From positions 9,025,601-9,089,600 of the forward strand of contig OX442324.1 in the NCBI GenBank assembly GCA_949358305.1: a stretch of DNA of 64,000 nucleotides, given 5' to 3'. Both the position numbers and the translations under genes were made by a program. Positions 42,278 to 53,166 of this stretch are shown piece by piece. Each line of letters opens with the position of its first letter. The stretch's first letter is position 1. This DNA is from Strigamia acuminata. Its lineage: Eukaryota > Arthropoda > Chilopoda > Geophilomorpha > Linotaeniidae. The notes under the pieces were generated by a model, which saw nothing but the letters and a program-made list of their open reading frames with translations, searched no databases and was not told the origin of the DNA.

Positions 42278-44194
42278 ATGGCTTCACGCGACACTTTGTC
42301 GCAATCCAGTGTTTCGGACGTAGAAGCCGAACAAGCGCATACTTTGCCACTTCCAGACTCACCTATCCATGAGCCAGACCAACAGCAAGATCTACTAGTA
42401 CAACCAATTTCTACAGACGTACCATTTTCCAATCCTTGGAGGACATACGCTCAAATGGAAGCGGATCAACTCCAACATGAACAGGAAGCGGCTGCGGCAC
42501 GAGAGCAATGGGAGGAAAATAGACGCCATTTGCAGGACTCACTCATGGAGAGAAGACAGATTGTGGACGGGATGCGAGCGGTTCGAGAAGAAATTCAACG
42601 AGGACCGCCGCCTCCTTACCAACCTGCGTTTATGCAACCGGAACCACAACAACATCGAAGGAATCCACCTGCATTGACGATGGAAGCATTGATGAGAGTA
42701 TTACGAGAGGATAGAAGGGAGTTACAACACGAACTTCGCCAGGAGTTGCTCGAATCGATGAGGCAAATTAGGCGCGAGCTGAACGACAGAGTGGAGGAAT
42801 TTATCCATTCGCACAACGAGCGAACTCAGCCTGAACCACCAGCACCTGAAGCAGGTTCGGGGGCCACACGTCGTGGTCAAGAGGGCGCTCGGGGAGCCGA
42901 CTTTTCTTTTGGAGATGCTGGACGTGCGTCAGGACCACGACGCACTGGCTCTTATTCTCCGAGACGACGCCAACAACATTCACAACAGGGTGACACGACT
43001 TCCAATGTTCCACGGGACCCACCATCGAATCCTGACCCGGATTCCGCTCAAAGAGGTAGCCAGGGCATGCCACTCAGCGCCTCAAGACAGCAGCCTCACA
43101 CGAGATCTCAACTCTCGTTGGAGTCGGAAGATCAGCGTCAGGCCGCTCAGGTTGGAAGGTATAAACTTAAAGTTGAAAAAATTCCATACTTCGACCCGGA
43201 TGAAGCTACTTTCGACACAGTGGACTTGTTCCTGGGTAAGCTATATGCGCACATGTTTACCATGGGAGCACCGGAAGGAATATATTTGAAAGTATACGTG
43301 GTTCTCGCGCTTCGAAATAGAGCGCAACGTTGGTGGATGGCTCTAACTCCAAAACCAAACAATTGGGAGGACTTTGAATTAGTTTTCAGGCAGGTATTTT
43401 CCATTAATTCAGCTTTAGCTAATGTTAAGTTGTCTCAGCGCAAACAAAAGCCAGGGGAATCAACTATGTCGTTCCTCAGCGAGATGATTCATTATTTAAA
43501 CATTGCTGGATACAAGGACAAGGGCTTGCAGTGGGAACGAGTTCAGGGCATGATGCAAACTCAGGTCGTACAATTAATGCGCTCTTGGTGCATCAGGACG
43601 ATCGACGACGCAGTCAAAATGGGCAACGATGTCGATAATCGCCTTCAGTTGGATTCGTTGCGGACTTTTGAGTACAAACAGTGCGGAGTTTCGGACCAGG
43701 AGATGCCTTTACCCGCAGGAGTGGGTCCTGCCACACGTACCAAAACAGAGGAGGAGAAGTTAAATCAACAATCTACTTCGTCCAGGTCTGGTCGTTTTTC
43801 AAGATTCAACAAAGTATTTACAGCATTGCTCGAGGACATGTCGGCGTGCGCACTCGATCCAGAGGATCCCAACGGCGAGGAAACCAATAAGGACCCGCCA
43901 AAGGAGTCTGCATCAGCGGCAGCACAAAAGTCTGATGTCCACGCCATGACTGCGACTACTGCGCCAACACCTAGAACGGATACACAGCACACATGTCCCA
44001 AGGACGTTGTCATTTTTCCAGCCGCTAAAGAAGCGCCTTCAGAGCCAAAGCTCCCGAAGAATGCTATGTGGAGAAAAACACCAACGGACAAATGGTTCAT
44101 GTCCGACAGGCAATCATGGAGGCCTGTGTGCCCCGTTTGTGGCAAGGAATGGAGTCGTCAGTCGGGAAACGCAAGCGGCCTGCTCAAAGCATGA
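42278..44194 (+). CDS. Gag of gypsy Z
   Basis: 638 codons from ATG 42278. The N-terminal half is a Gln/Glu/Arg-rich helical region (LQHEQEAAAAREQWEENRR; LRQELLESMRQIRRELNDR), probably coiled coil, then a disordered Arg/Ser/Pro stretch. The capsid-like core follows at residues ~290-460 (VEKIPYFDPDEATFDTVDLFLGKL; RNRAQRWWMALTPKPNNWEDF; SFLSEMIHYLNIAG), typical of Ty3/gypsy retrotransposon Gag. The C-terminus has CPVCGKEW but no CCHC knuckle. The last ~10 codons overlap the pol frame and contain the slip site. Gag would form the particle and bind genomic RNA. Confidence 0.92.
   Translation: MASRDTLSQSSVSDVEAEQAHTLPLPDSPIHEPDQQQDLLVQPISTDVPFSNPWRTYAQMEADQLQHEQEAAAAREQWEENRRHLQDSLMERRQIVDGMRAVREEIQRGPPPPYQPAFMQPEPQQHRRNPPALTMEALMRVLREDRRELQHELRQELLESMRQIRRELNDRVEEFIHSHNERTQPEPPAPEAGSGATRRGQEGARGADFSFGDAGRASGPRRTGSYSPRRRQQHSQQGDTTSNVPRDPPSNPDPDSAQRGSQGMPLSASRQQPHTRSQLSLESEDQRQAAQVGRYKLKVEKIPYFDPDEATFDTVDLFLGKLYAHMFTMGAPEGIYLKVYVVLALRNRAQRWWMALTPKPNNWEDFELVFRQVFSINSALANVKLSQRKQKPGESTMSFLSEMIHYLNIAGYKDKGLQWERVQGMMQTQVVQLMRSWCIRTIDDAVKMGNDVDNRLQLDSLRTFEYKQCGVSDQEMPLPAGVGPATRTKTEEEKLNQQSTSSRSGRFSRFNKVFTALLEDMSACALDPEDPNGEETNKDPPKESASAAAQKSDVHAMTATTAPTPRTDTQHTCPKDVVIFPAAKEAPSEPKLPKNAMWRKTPTDKWFMSDRQSWRPVCPVCGKEWSRQSGNASGLLKA
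44164..44170 (+). promoter_or_regulatory. -1 ribosomal frameshift site G GGA AAC between gag and pol of Z
   Basis: Gag codons CAG TCG GGA AAC GCA; slipping back one base gives GGG AAA CGC AAG, continuing in the open pol frame. The gag stop lies 22 bases downstream at 44192. The frame relation (pol is -1 to gag) and the heptamer agree. No downstream pseudoknot was evaluated. Confidence 0.75.
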
Positions 44195-47100
44195 GTCCAG
44201 AGAGTGGGTCGGACATAAACATCAAGGACTCTACTGAGAAGAAGACTGAAGAATCACCAGACGTCGATAGAAGTACAACACCGTCTACTCCGACACCAGA
44301 GGCGCCATCTGCTGTTCGAGAAGACAACAACAAATCATTAACACCGTCTACTGACATTAAATTAACTACATCAATCAAATCAGATTCAAGTAAATCAAAA
44401 ACAAAAACACCCGGTGTCGTAACACCACAACCAACAAAATCAGCGCAACTTTCGTCTGTGAAAGCCAAGGAAACCCCCAAAAAATCAACTTCGTTGACAA
44501 CGCAGAGTGAGACGTTGCAAACAAACTTCGTTCTTTTGTCGCCCGAGGAATTGCAAAAATCCGAAGAGCCGAGAATCGAAATTACGAAGACTGATCGCTT
44601 CAACAGAGAAGCACCATATATCAAAATAACATGGGCCAACGTGAGTTTTGTCGCACTTCTGGATTCAGGCGCTCAGACATGTGTGATGTCGGAGTCATTA
44701 TTCAACAAACTTAAAGCCAATATGGGTTTGGAATTGCTCGAACTTCACGAAACAGTGCGTACAGCGGCCGATGACAAAATTCCAGTTAAGGGATCTGTTA
44801 AACTGTCAGTGCGCGCACCTTTGGCCGTTATTGCTTTCATTTGCTTAATTATACCCAAAACATCAGAGGACCTTCTGCTGGGAAGAGATTTCTGCAGAGC
44901 GGTTGGTCTGTGCACAGACTTTGAATTGTGCCAGTGGTATTTGAAGGGATCGCCGGAGCGAAGACAATTCATGACTTTAGAACAAACTAACAAGTCAGAA
45001 TCTGTTCTTTTATTTCCCATCAGGAAACCCGATGATACAAAGGACAGCACTAAGGATGTACCCAAGGTATTAATTAACAACATTAATTGTATTCTTCTAG
45101 AACATCGACCTTTGTCGCAAGAGATTTTCGAATATCCAAATGATGATGCTCAACACCAAATCAAGAGGATTCGGAATCGTACACGAGATCAATGGTCATT
45201 GATATGGTCACCAAAGAGGAAGGATTCCATTAAAAAATCAAGAAAATTCAATTCATCATTGTTTTCGACGCTTAGCCAACGCAGACGTGCAAGACGACAG
45301 CGGAGACGCCTTTGTGAATTGTCACCAACAATAAAACAACTTAACACACAAGGAAGACAGCTTTTGCGTCGTGTGGATGAAAATGCGCTCATGGCCAGAG
45401 TACACGATCATTCGACGATTTCGGAGCCGCCTTTGGATGTTAATGTACTACAATATCAACCAAGCAGTGATCCAACACAGCTGGATTGGATTTACGACCA
45501 GCTGTGGTCATCATTGACGGTACCCCAAATTCGTTTATTAATTCAGACTCTTCGACCAATTTCGAAAGTATTTCGCGAGGAGGTTGGATTATGTAACAAC
45601 ACTCAGTTTGAAGTAAATTTAAAACCGGACTTTAGACCAGTTCATGTGCCTGTAAGACCCGTTGGCCCAGCAAAGAAGATGGTAATTGACGCTTATTTGG
45701 ACCAGAAACTAAAACAAGGCATTATTCGTCGATCAAAAAGTGATTGTGCGGTGGCGCCTGTTGTTGTTCCAAAGAAAACTGGAGATTGGCGTACAGCTAT
45801 GGATTTTAGACCGATGAATGCTCAAACTTTACCCGATGTCTACCCACTACCCGACATCGATAATATATTTTCTTATTTAGGAGGATCAAATTGGTTTTCG
45901 ATCATAGATGGACGAGAAGCTTTCTACCAGATTGGAGTGCGTCCAGGTGACGAGAGATTTCTCGCATTTATTACGCACAGAGGACTTTTCGAATATGTGA
46001 GAATGCCGTTTGGACCCATTAATGGCCCAGCAACCCTGCAGAGAGCCATGAACAAAACTTTGTCGAAATATCTTTACAAGTTCGTGTTCGTTTATCTCGA
46101 TGACGTCATAATTTTCAGCAAGACTTTCGAGGAGCATGTGCAACATCTCAAAATAATTCTTCAAGCCTTGGATGAAGCGGGATTCACGATGAACGCCAAC
46201 AAGACGGAATTGTGCAGAACATCGCTCGAGGTTTTAGGACATATTGTAGAGGCTGGACACATTAAACCAAACCCAAATAAGGTGACGGCAATTCAATATT
46301 TTCCGGCGCCTACCAACATCAAAGAATTACAAAGATTCAAAGGAATGATTGGTTATTATCAGTCATTTTTCCCAAACTATTCAAAAACATGCGAGGTGTT
46401 TCGCCCTTTACTCAAAAAAGATTCTGAGTGGAATTGGACGATTCAACACCAAGAGGCATTTAATTCACTCAAGAGAGGATTGGCAGAACCAACTCTACAT
46501 CGAAGATTCCCAGATTGGACCAAGCCATATATACTACAAACAGACGCCAGCTATTCAGGTTTGGGCGCTGCTCTCATGCAACTAAATGATCAAGGTGAAC
46601 GAACACCAATCGCCTTTGCATCACGTGCATTGAATTCTGCAGAAAAGAATTACAGCGTTACCGAAATTGAGTGCTTAGCGGCGGTTTGGGCGGTCAAAAG
46701 ATTTCGTGTGTATCTTGAGATGATGAATTTTTATTTAGAAAGCGATCATTTGTCGTTAAAGTGGCTTTTCCAGCAGCGAGAACCAAAAGGACGCCTGGCA
46801 CGATGGGTTCTGTCCCTCAGTGAGTACAAATTTACATTTCTTTACTGTTCAGGAGCACAGAATCGTGTTGCGGATGCCCTTAGCCGTGCGCCTGTGGAAC
46901 CATCGGAACCATTGGATGCGGACGACTCGCCTCTCGTTGATGAAACATGCTACATCGCTTATTTTGACGATTCAAATGATTGGCCAAAATTACCAATAAT
47001 CAACATTATTGGAGTTGGATTGGCTGCGGCACAACAACGAAATAACGCAGCTGTGATGACAAGAGCGCAAGGACGACAACAGCGGATCAAACCAAAATTG

Positions 47101-48936
47101 GGTAGGCCAAAAGGTTCTAAAAATAAGAAGAGACCGCCACCAAATTATCAGGTATTGACTCGAGCCAGAGCACGTCAACAAACACAAGTTTCGACGCCTC
47201 CTGGAGCTGTTGCACCATTACCACCTTTAATGCCGCCTCTGCCATCGCCAAATGTGCCGACTGCATCATTTCCGACCCCTAATGTGTTGAGCCCACCTGC
47301 AGGACCATCTGGAGCTGTGCGACCGAATTTTGACGGATATGGAGGTCCGGATTCGGATTCGTCGGACGATTCAACAACTTATCGACCAACGTGGATGGGA
47401 CGTGCTGGATTTATGCCACAACAAGTGCGTCAAGATCGATCACAATTTCAAAGAAATGCATCGAGACGCCCTGTTGCTGATGAACAACAAGACGAAGAAG
47501 AAGATGAGGCCGAACAAGCACATGATGCGCCGCAAGACCACCATCCTTTTCGTCTAATACCAACTATTAACGAAATAATTCGTCGACAACACGAAGACAC
47601 GTGGAGCGCCGAATTAATCGAATATCTTGATCAAGGACATTTGCCCAACGACCAAGTACAAGCAGCGCGTATCAGGTATCGTGCCGTAGATTTTGCTATG
47701 TATAAGGGAATGTTATGTTGTTATCCACCGATCGACATAAATAAAATTCGCCGTAGAAGACAAATCTATTTGCCCTTAATGTTACGCGAACAATATTTCA
47801 AGGCTCTGCATTACCCGCCGAGCTGCGGACATTTAGGAGTTGAAAAAACACTTCATCGACTCCGGGCCCGAGTTTATTGGCCAAAAATGAAGGAGGACGT
47901 TTTGCTTTGGATTCAAAAGTGTGAACCATGTCAACGAGCTAAGCCGTTAAATCGCCTTCCATATGGACCAATGGTCATGGCCAAACCACGACATTTGTTT
48001 CACACAATTTACATCGATTATTATGGTAAAAAGCCCCGATCGATTGGAGGACATTGTTACGCATTAGTAATTGTGGATGCCGCCAGTCGGTGGTTGGATG
48101 TAAGATTGACCGAGACATCTGACTGGAAAACAACAATCAAACAATTGCAAGGATTTATTCAGCGATGGGCATTTCCAAAAGTCATTATAAGTGACAATGC
48201 GCCGGCTTTCCGTTCAATGAAGTTCCAGGCCGCATGTCAGAGTTTTGGCGCCATTAATCGCTACACGGCTGTTTATCATCCGCAGGGGAACTTGGCCGAA
48301 AGATTAAACCAAGCATTGAAAAACTGCATTTTAGCTTATATTGAGGAGCATGTGCGCTGGGACGTTCACATTGGATATTTTGTGCTAGCAATCAACTCAG
48401 CCTATCAAGCTTCACTTCAGTATTCTCCTTATCAAATGGTGACGGGACAAGAGGCGCGTTATCCAGGTGACTTCGATTCGGACACCGACGATGGACAGCC
48501 GCTGCCACCGGCACGAGCGCGAGAGACGCATGAATTGATGAGAGAATTACGAAATAATGCCACTGCAAATTTACAAAAAGCTCAAATTAGACATAAACGT
48601 TGGTTCGATCGAAAAAGAAGACCACACGATTTCAAACCAGGCGATTTTGTGTCTATTAAAAATTGACAATTGTCATCAGCGGACCGACAGTTTGCTGCAG
48701 GACTTCGACAGAGGACGGAGGGCGTTTATGTAATCCATAAATTAACTGGACCCAATACTGTCATTCTGATGGACAAGGATGGTCGTCGAATGCTGCCGTA
48801 TAATGTCGTAGAATTGCGCCATTGGTTCAATAATGATGATGATTTAGACCAAACGGACGCAACAATGATCGAAAAACATGTTGCTGCGTTTGCATCGGAA
48901 ATTGAAACCATCATCGCTTCATTTTCGATAAAATAA
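44171..48936 (+). CDS. Pol of gypsy Z: protease, RT, RNase H, integrase; one in-frame TGA
   Basis: The -1 frame is open to TGA 48664-48666 and continues in the same frame to the stop at 48936. Protease (LLDSGAQTCVM; LLLGRDFC), an Arg-rich linker, RT (WRTAMDFRPMNAQT; IIDGREAFYQI; YLDD at 46092-46103), RNase H (QTDASYSGLGAAL; VADALSRAPVE), a disordered Pro/Asp-rich spacer of about 200 residues, integrase zinc finger (HYPPSCGHLGVEKT ... CEPCQRAK), and DDE core (IYIDYYGKK, IISDNAPAF, NLAERLNQA). The TGA falls in the C-terminal DNA-binding tail, just after KPGDFVSIKN; the 88 codons beyond it (FAAGLRQRTEGVYVIHKL) are the normal tail, so truncation would remove it. All catalytic residues are present. 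Confidence 0.93.
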
Positions 48937-49467
48937 CTTAATTTCTTTTCATTTTATAATTTTATTTCTTTCTTTACTTTACCCAACCTTCTTTCCTTCT
49001 TGTGTTTATAATTTTCCCTGCTTTAAACCAAATATTTACGGAGGATAGACGCTGAAAATAGTAAGTAAAGATTAGTTTAGGAATTTGAAATTCATCAATT
49101 TAAAATGATGATACGAAAATTTACTAAGTCCAAACTCATGCTTCTTCGAAGTGCGTGATTAAATCTCGTTCACGCGAGAGGTCCGTGTCATATTTTATGA
49201 CGAGGCGACCCCGTAGCGAGACCGCGTGTATTAAAGACATGTGAGGGCACGACTTAGCCACATTTTAATTTGCGTCTGAATAGTCGCGCCTCAAAAACTT
49301 AACAATCACTTAAATTGGATAAATATTGTTAAAAATTGTGCGTCTATCACCCGTAAGTACTTTCTATCTCACAACAATTCATTTTTAATTGAATATTTTT
49401 GTTAAAAATAACTTTTTCTTCGTGGAAAATTTCCATTTCTTTTAGTTTCACTTTACGATAATTTATT
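48937..49467 (+). other. non-coding spacer between pol and the extra ORF of Z
   Basis: 531 bp without an ORF. It ends in TTTCTTTTAG (49436-49445), a good 3' splice acceptor, 22 bases before the ATG of the next ORF. A region near 49165-49240 with GAGACCGC/CGCGAGAGG-like segments may fold but was not resolved. It supports expression of the downstream ORF from a spliced RNA. Confidence 0.5.
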
Positions 49468-52332
49468 ATGGCGTCCTACGATCCAAAAGTAACGATTACG
49501 ATTCCAAAACCAACCCAAAAAGGCTATCCAAAGTACCTGCCGATGCCACCAATCGAAGCGTCGGGCGAAGGACTGGTGCCACGCTTTCATCCTGACCACC
49601 CAAACGACCAAAGTTTTCCAAACTATGAACTGTGTCCAGTTTGTAGCGGGACAGGATTTGAAATTTATCAACTGCGGGCGCCACGAGAATGCCGAGCGTG
49701 TCGGGGCGGCGGTGACTTGCGCCGTTGCAAATTTAGGAAATGGATGCGCCTCATGTTTGCGTATGTGCTTGGTTATGAATCGATAGACAAAACATCGTTG
49801 GCTGGAGTGGATTTTCCGCCGCCGAGGATTCCGTTTGGCAGTGCAAACGCCATCGCTCGTTTTCGTCATGCGCACGCGTCATATTTGGCACGCATAAAGC
49901 AATTGGCAAAAGAGAAGGGAATCCGACCTTTAACTTGGAAATATCCGGAGGGAGCGTACATAATAGCTGGTGAACAGCCTGCCGAACTTCCGGACCAGTT
50001 TGTGACGCCTGAAGGAAAGACCTACGATGTGGAATCGGGTATAGAGCTGTGTTTGACGGCGCCTAATGTGATCGCGGATGCGAAAAGAGCATATTCGGAA
50101 CCAGAGAAAGTTGCAGCCGACTTGCCATTTCAACATTCAAATCTGCGCCCACGACATACGTACGAGGAGCGAAGCACGCATCGTTTGAAGGAGTACACGC
50201 AGAAAGTAACGAAAAGGATTGGAGCGGAGGCGAATCGAGACACTCACTTCGTGACGGGACGATCCAGACCAACGTTGGACGCATCATCAGTCATTGTCGA
50301 GGAAAATGGAGCGGTTGGAGGAGCGCCTGCCGCCTTGCCTGTCGTTGGACCAACAGAAGAACTTTCGTTGGGCGATCAAGTGATTAAAAAGGTAAAGAAG
50401 AATGAAGAAAACAGAAGAGAGAGAGAGAAAATTGGTAATCTCAGCACGATGTCGACCCCGATCATCAAAACGGAATCGAGTGTGACGGCGGCGGAGGCGA
50501 AGTCAACCAACGTTACAACGGTGACCACTGCTGCACCAATCGTCATTCCTTATTTTTATGTCGTAAAAAACAAATCATCTTCGATTGAGACGTCCGAATC
50601 GAGTCAAGCTGCCCGACCTGTCGATGCCACCACTGTGACCCAATCGAATGTGACGCCCAAGATGATGACTTCAGTTGCTGCGACATCGGTGCCGATTACG
50701 TACTCCAAAATTGCAACTTCAAACACACAAATGGACACAGTTGCTGATTTTAACAAAAAACTAATTAAAGCTGATTTTTCCCCACAGGTTGACCGAGATA
50801 TTAAGGCGTTGTTGAATTTCACACCGTCTTCATCCATCGCGAATATCGCTGCCGAAATTGCGAGAGATGCAGGAGAACGCGCGAAAATCCACGACATCAA
50901 GAAATTGGAGAGCAAGATTTCGAATCCAATTGCTAAAGCCATTTCAGCGGTCTCGAGCGGATCGACGTCGTCGGAAGGATGCGCGTCCCTGAAGCCACGA
51001 TATCTCCAGGGATTCGACCGAAATGGATGTACGATGCGCCCAGACCGTATTTTCACCCAGATGTCCGAAATATTCCGGCGCCACGAGCTCGAGATACTGT
51101 ACCCCATGGAGAACAGGGGTCAAGGACGAATCAACCTGAGATCGGAGGGATGGAGCGAACTTTTTAAGATGTCGATCAATTTGGACTTCAATGTTAGCGC
51201 CTCAGACTTCAAGACGGTCGTCGGAACGATTTTCGGACGCCTCGGAAACATCGCGAAGGAAATTGAAGCGAAAATGACAAAGGACTGTACCGGAGACGAG
51301 CACGCGGTGCAGCACCTCATTGTGCACGCCGTGCACTTTAATTTAAAAAAGATCATCACCCAAATGCATCAGAGTCGTCGCGACGCCGTTAAACGATTTC
51401 GTGAGGCCGACGCGCTCAGGGAGGCCCAGAGACTTGAGGACGAGAAAAATGCGCCCGCTAAGCCACCACTGGACCCAGAGTTGATCATGACGGAGGATGA
51501 AATTAAGAACTTTTCAGAAAAGATTCTCATCGAGTTGGCGCCTGAAAAATTGGTGCAACAATTTCAGTATGCAGTTGCCGAGAATCCGAAATTGGCAGAT
51601 CCCCGAACCAAATATTCATTCCGATACGACCCCGTAATTGTGGCGGACACAGGAATGCTCGCCTCGGAGTTATCATCGGATGTGGATTATTCGATGTCGG
51701 ATGTCGAGTCGCTTCGCGAGTCAACGGGCGACGAGGAGAACCACAAAGCATTCCTGGCGGCGCGAGAACACAACAAAATTGAGGTAATTCAGGCCGACAA
51801 GCCCTTCAGACTTCCTGGAGTTGGACGGGGCGGTGCAAAGGCTGGACGTCGATCGCCATTGATGTCAAAGATGCCTAAGATGATTTTGACGCCGCCGAAG
51901 GAGAGTGACGACAATACAAGCGAGGTTGTCACACGTGAGAGTTTGCGCGAGCCGGTCGAGCCGAAGCCTAAGAAGAAACGTCTCGTGGAGCCAACTTGCG
52001 CATTAGCAATTATGGAAGAGATTATCCCAATTGATGATATTTTCTACTCATTGCCGTGGGAGCCCAAAATCGAATTGGTCGTGGATTGGAGTGTTCTGAC
52101 GCGCCTCTTCGAAACGATCATCTTTTCGGACTTGCAACTTGACCACAGCGCGGGCGAAAGGTTGTTGTCCATCATTAAACAATATTACGTCAGACATTTC
52201 CTTTGCCGAGTAAACAGAATTAGCCAGAAGTGCTACGCGACTTCTAAACAACAGGTGAGAGTGATCCTCGTGAAAACCGCGCTTAGACTGGTCTATTATG
52301 CGATGGACGGTCAAGGCGCGTCTGCATTTTAA
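49468..52332 (+). CDS. post-pol ORF of gypsy Z, 954 residues, paired CxxC motifs, function unknown
   Basis: ATG 49468 to TAA 52332, uninterrupted. Residues 56-59 are CPVC followed by GTG and residues 75-78 are CRAC followed by RGGG, a single DnaJ-type or zinc-ribbon-like pair. Residues ~290-420 are Thr/Ser/Val-rich and disordered. A predicted helical domain (~510-650; ILYPMENRGQGRINLRSEGW, FGRLGNIAKEIEAKM) follows, then acidic and basic tails (PKPKKKRL resembles a nuclear localisation signal), and a final helical segment (VLTRLFETIIFSDLQ; YYVRHFLCR). There is no signal peptide, furin site or membrane segment, so it is not an env. Element A has a shorter counterpart at 2633. I do not recognise the family; a chaperone-like or RNA-binding accessory role is speculation. 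Confidence 0.8.
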   Translation: MASYDPKVTITIPKPTQKGYPKYLPMPPIEASGEGLVPRFHPDHPNDQSFPNYELCPVCSGTGFEIYQLRAPRECRACRGGGDLRRCKFRKWMRLMFAYVLGYESIDKTSLAGVDFPPPRIPFGSANAIARFRHAHASYLARIKQLAKEKGIRPLTWKYPEGAYIIAGEQPAELPDQFVTPEGKTYDVESGIELCLTAPNVIADAKRAYSEPEKVAADLPFQHSNLRPRHTYEERSTHRLKEYTQKVTKRIGAEANRDTHFVTGRSRPTLDASSVIVEENGAVGGAPAALPVVGPTEELSLGDQVIKKVKKNEENRREREKIGNLSTMSTPIIKTESSVTAAEAKSTNVTTVTTAAPIVIPYFYVVKNKSSSIETSESSQAARPVDATTVTQSNVTPKMMTSVAATSVPITYSKIATSNTQMDTVADFNKKLIKADFSPQVDRDIKALLNFTPSSSIANIAAEIARDAGERAKIHDIKKLESKISNPIAKAISAVSSGSTSSEGCASLKPRYLQGFDRNGCTMRPDRIFTQMSEIFRRHELEILYPMENRGQGRINLRSEGWSELFKMSINLDFNVSASDFKTVVGTIFGRLGNIAKEIEAKMTKDCTGDEHAVQHLIVHAVHFNLKKIITQMHQSRRDAVKRFREADALREAQRLEDEKNAPAKPPLDPELIMTEDEIKNFSEKILIELAPEKLVQQFQYAVAENPKLADPRTKYSFRYDPVIVADTGMLASELSSDVDYSMSDVESLRESTGDEENHKAFLAAREHNKIEVIQADKPFRLPGVGRGGAKAGRRSPLMSKMPKMILTPPKESDDNTSEVVTRESLREPVEPKPKKKRLVEPTCALAIMEEIIPIDDIFYSLPWEPKIELVVDWSVLTRLFETIIFSDLQLDHSAGERLLSIIKQYYVRHFLCRVNRISQKCYATSKQQVRVILVKTALRLVYYAMDGQGASAF

Positions 52333-53166
52333 GAAAATAAAACTCATTGATTGACTTTAAGAACCTACAGTGACTTTGCGCCTTCTAAAAACCCATATAC
52401 GAACTGTTGTGTGTGTGGACTTTATTGTGATAATTGTGATACAAACGATAAGTGTTATAATTATTTAAAATGTGATTGTTGTGCGCCTCGATGAAGATTT
52501 TTTACGTAAAATTCCGTGAAAATCCAAACGCCTACGAAAGAAGATAATATTCGTTTGCAAACTTTTTATTTTTTGATATTTATATTTTACTAATCATTTT
52601 TGCTAATTATTTTCATTAACCATTTGTGATCATTGAAATTTTACTATCCTTATATTGTGACAATTGACGCCAAATCAGCGCCTAATCAATATTTTTATTT
52701 GCTAATAATTTACATTTTCATAGAAATTTTGCCACTTATATGCATTGTTAATTAATCTTAAATTATTTTATTTTCTGGTCATAACAAAAAATACCATTGT
52801 TAATTTCAAGTGTTATCAAATAATTTAACAAATTTTATTATTTTATTTAGAATTTAGTCGTAATTAGCGCCTAAACGTCTATTGATTTTGTTAATTTTTA
52901 ATCAAACAATTTTTTACAATATTCCTCTCCTAAACCCATTTGTTTGTGTTTTGTTTGTTCTTGTCTGTAATTACGCCAAGTTGTGCGCCTGTTGCGTCTG
53001 TCCAAATAAATCCCTACCTGTGTTATATGTTTATTATGAGATTAATGTTGTTGATTCATTATTTTTATTTATTTATATGTTCAAATTTTTATCAATCATG
53101 TTTGTTAACTCCATTTAGATGTTGATTATATAGAAACCATATAATAAACATCTAGGTGGGGGGGAA
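52333..53166 (+). other. 3' UTR and polypurine tract of Z
   Basis: AT-rich, 834 bp, no credible gene. Ends in the purine run AGGTGGGGGGGAA at 53154-53166, the PPT adjacent to the 3' LTR. Confidence 0.85.

Noticed and set aside
49630-49730. Calling the Z post-pol ORF a DnaJ chaperone
   Set aside because: Only two CxxC-G motifs are present, there is no J domain with HPD, and full DnaJ has four CxxCxGxG repeats. I keep it as unknown with a zinc-ribbon-like pair.
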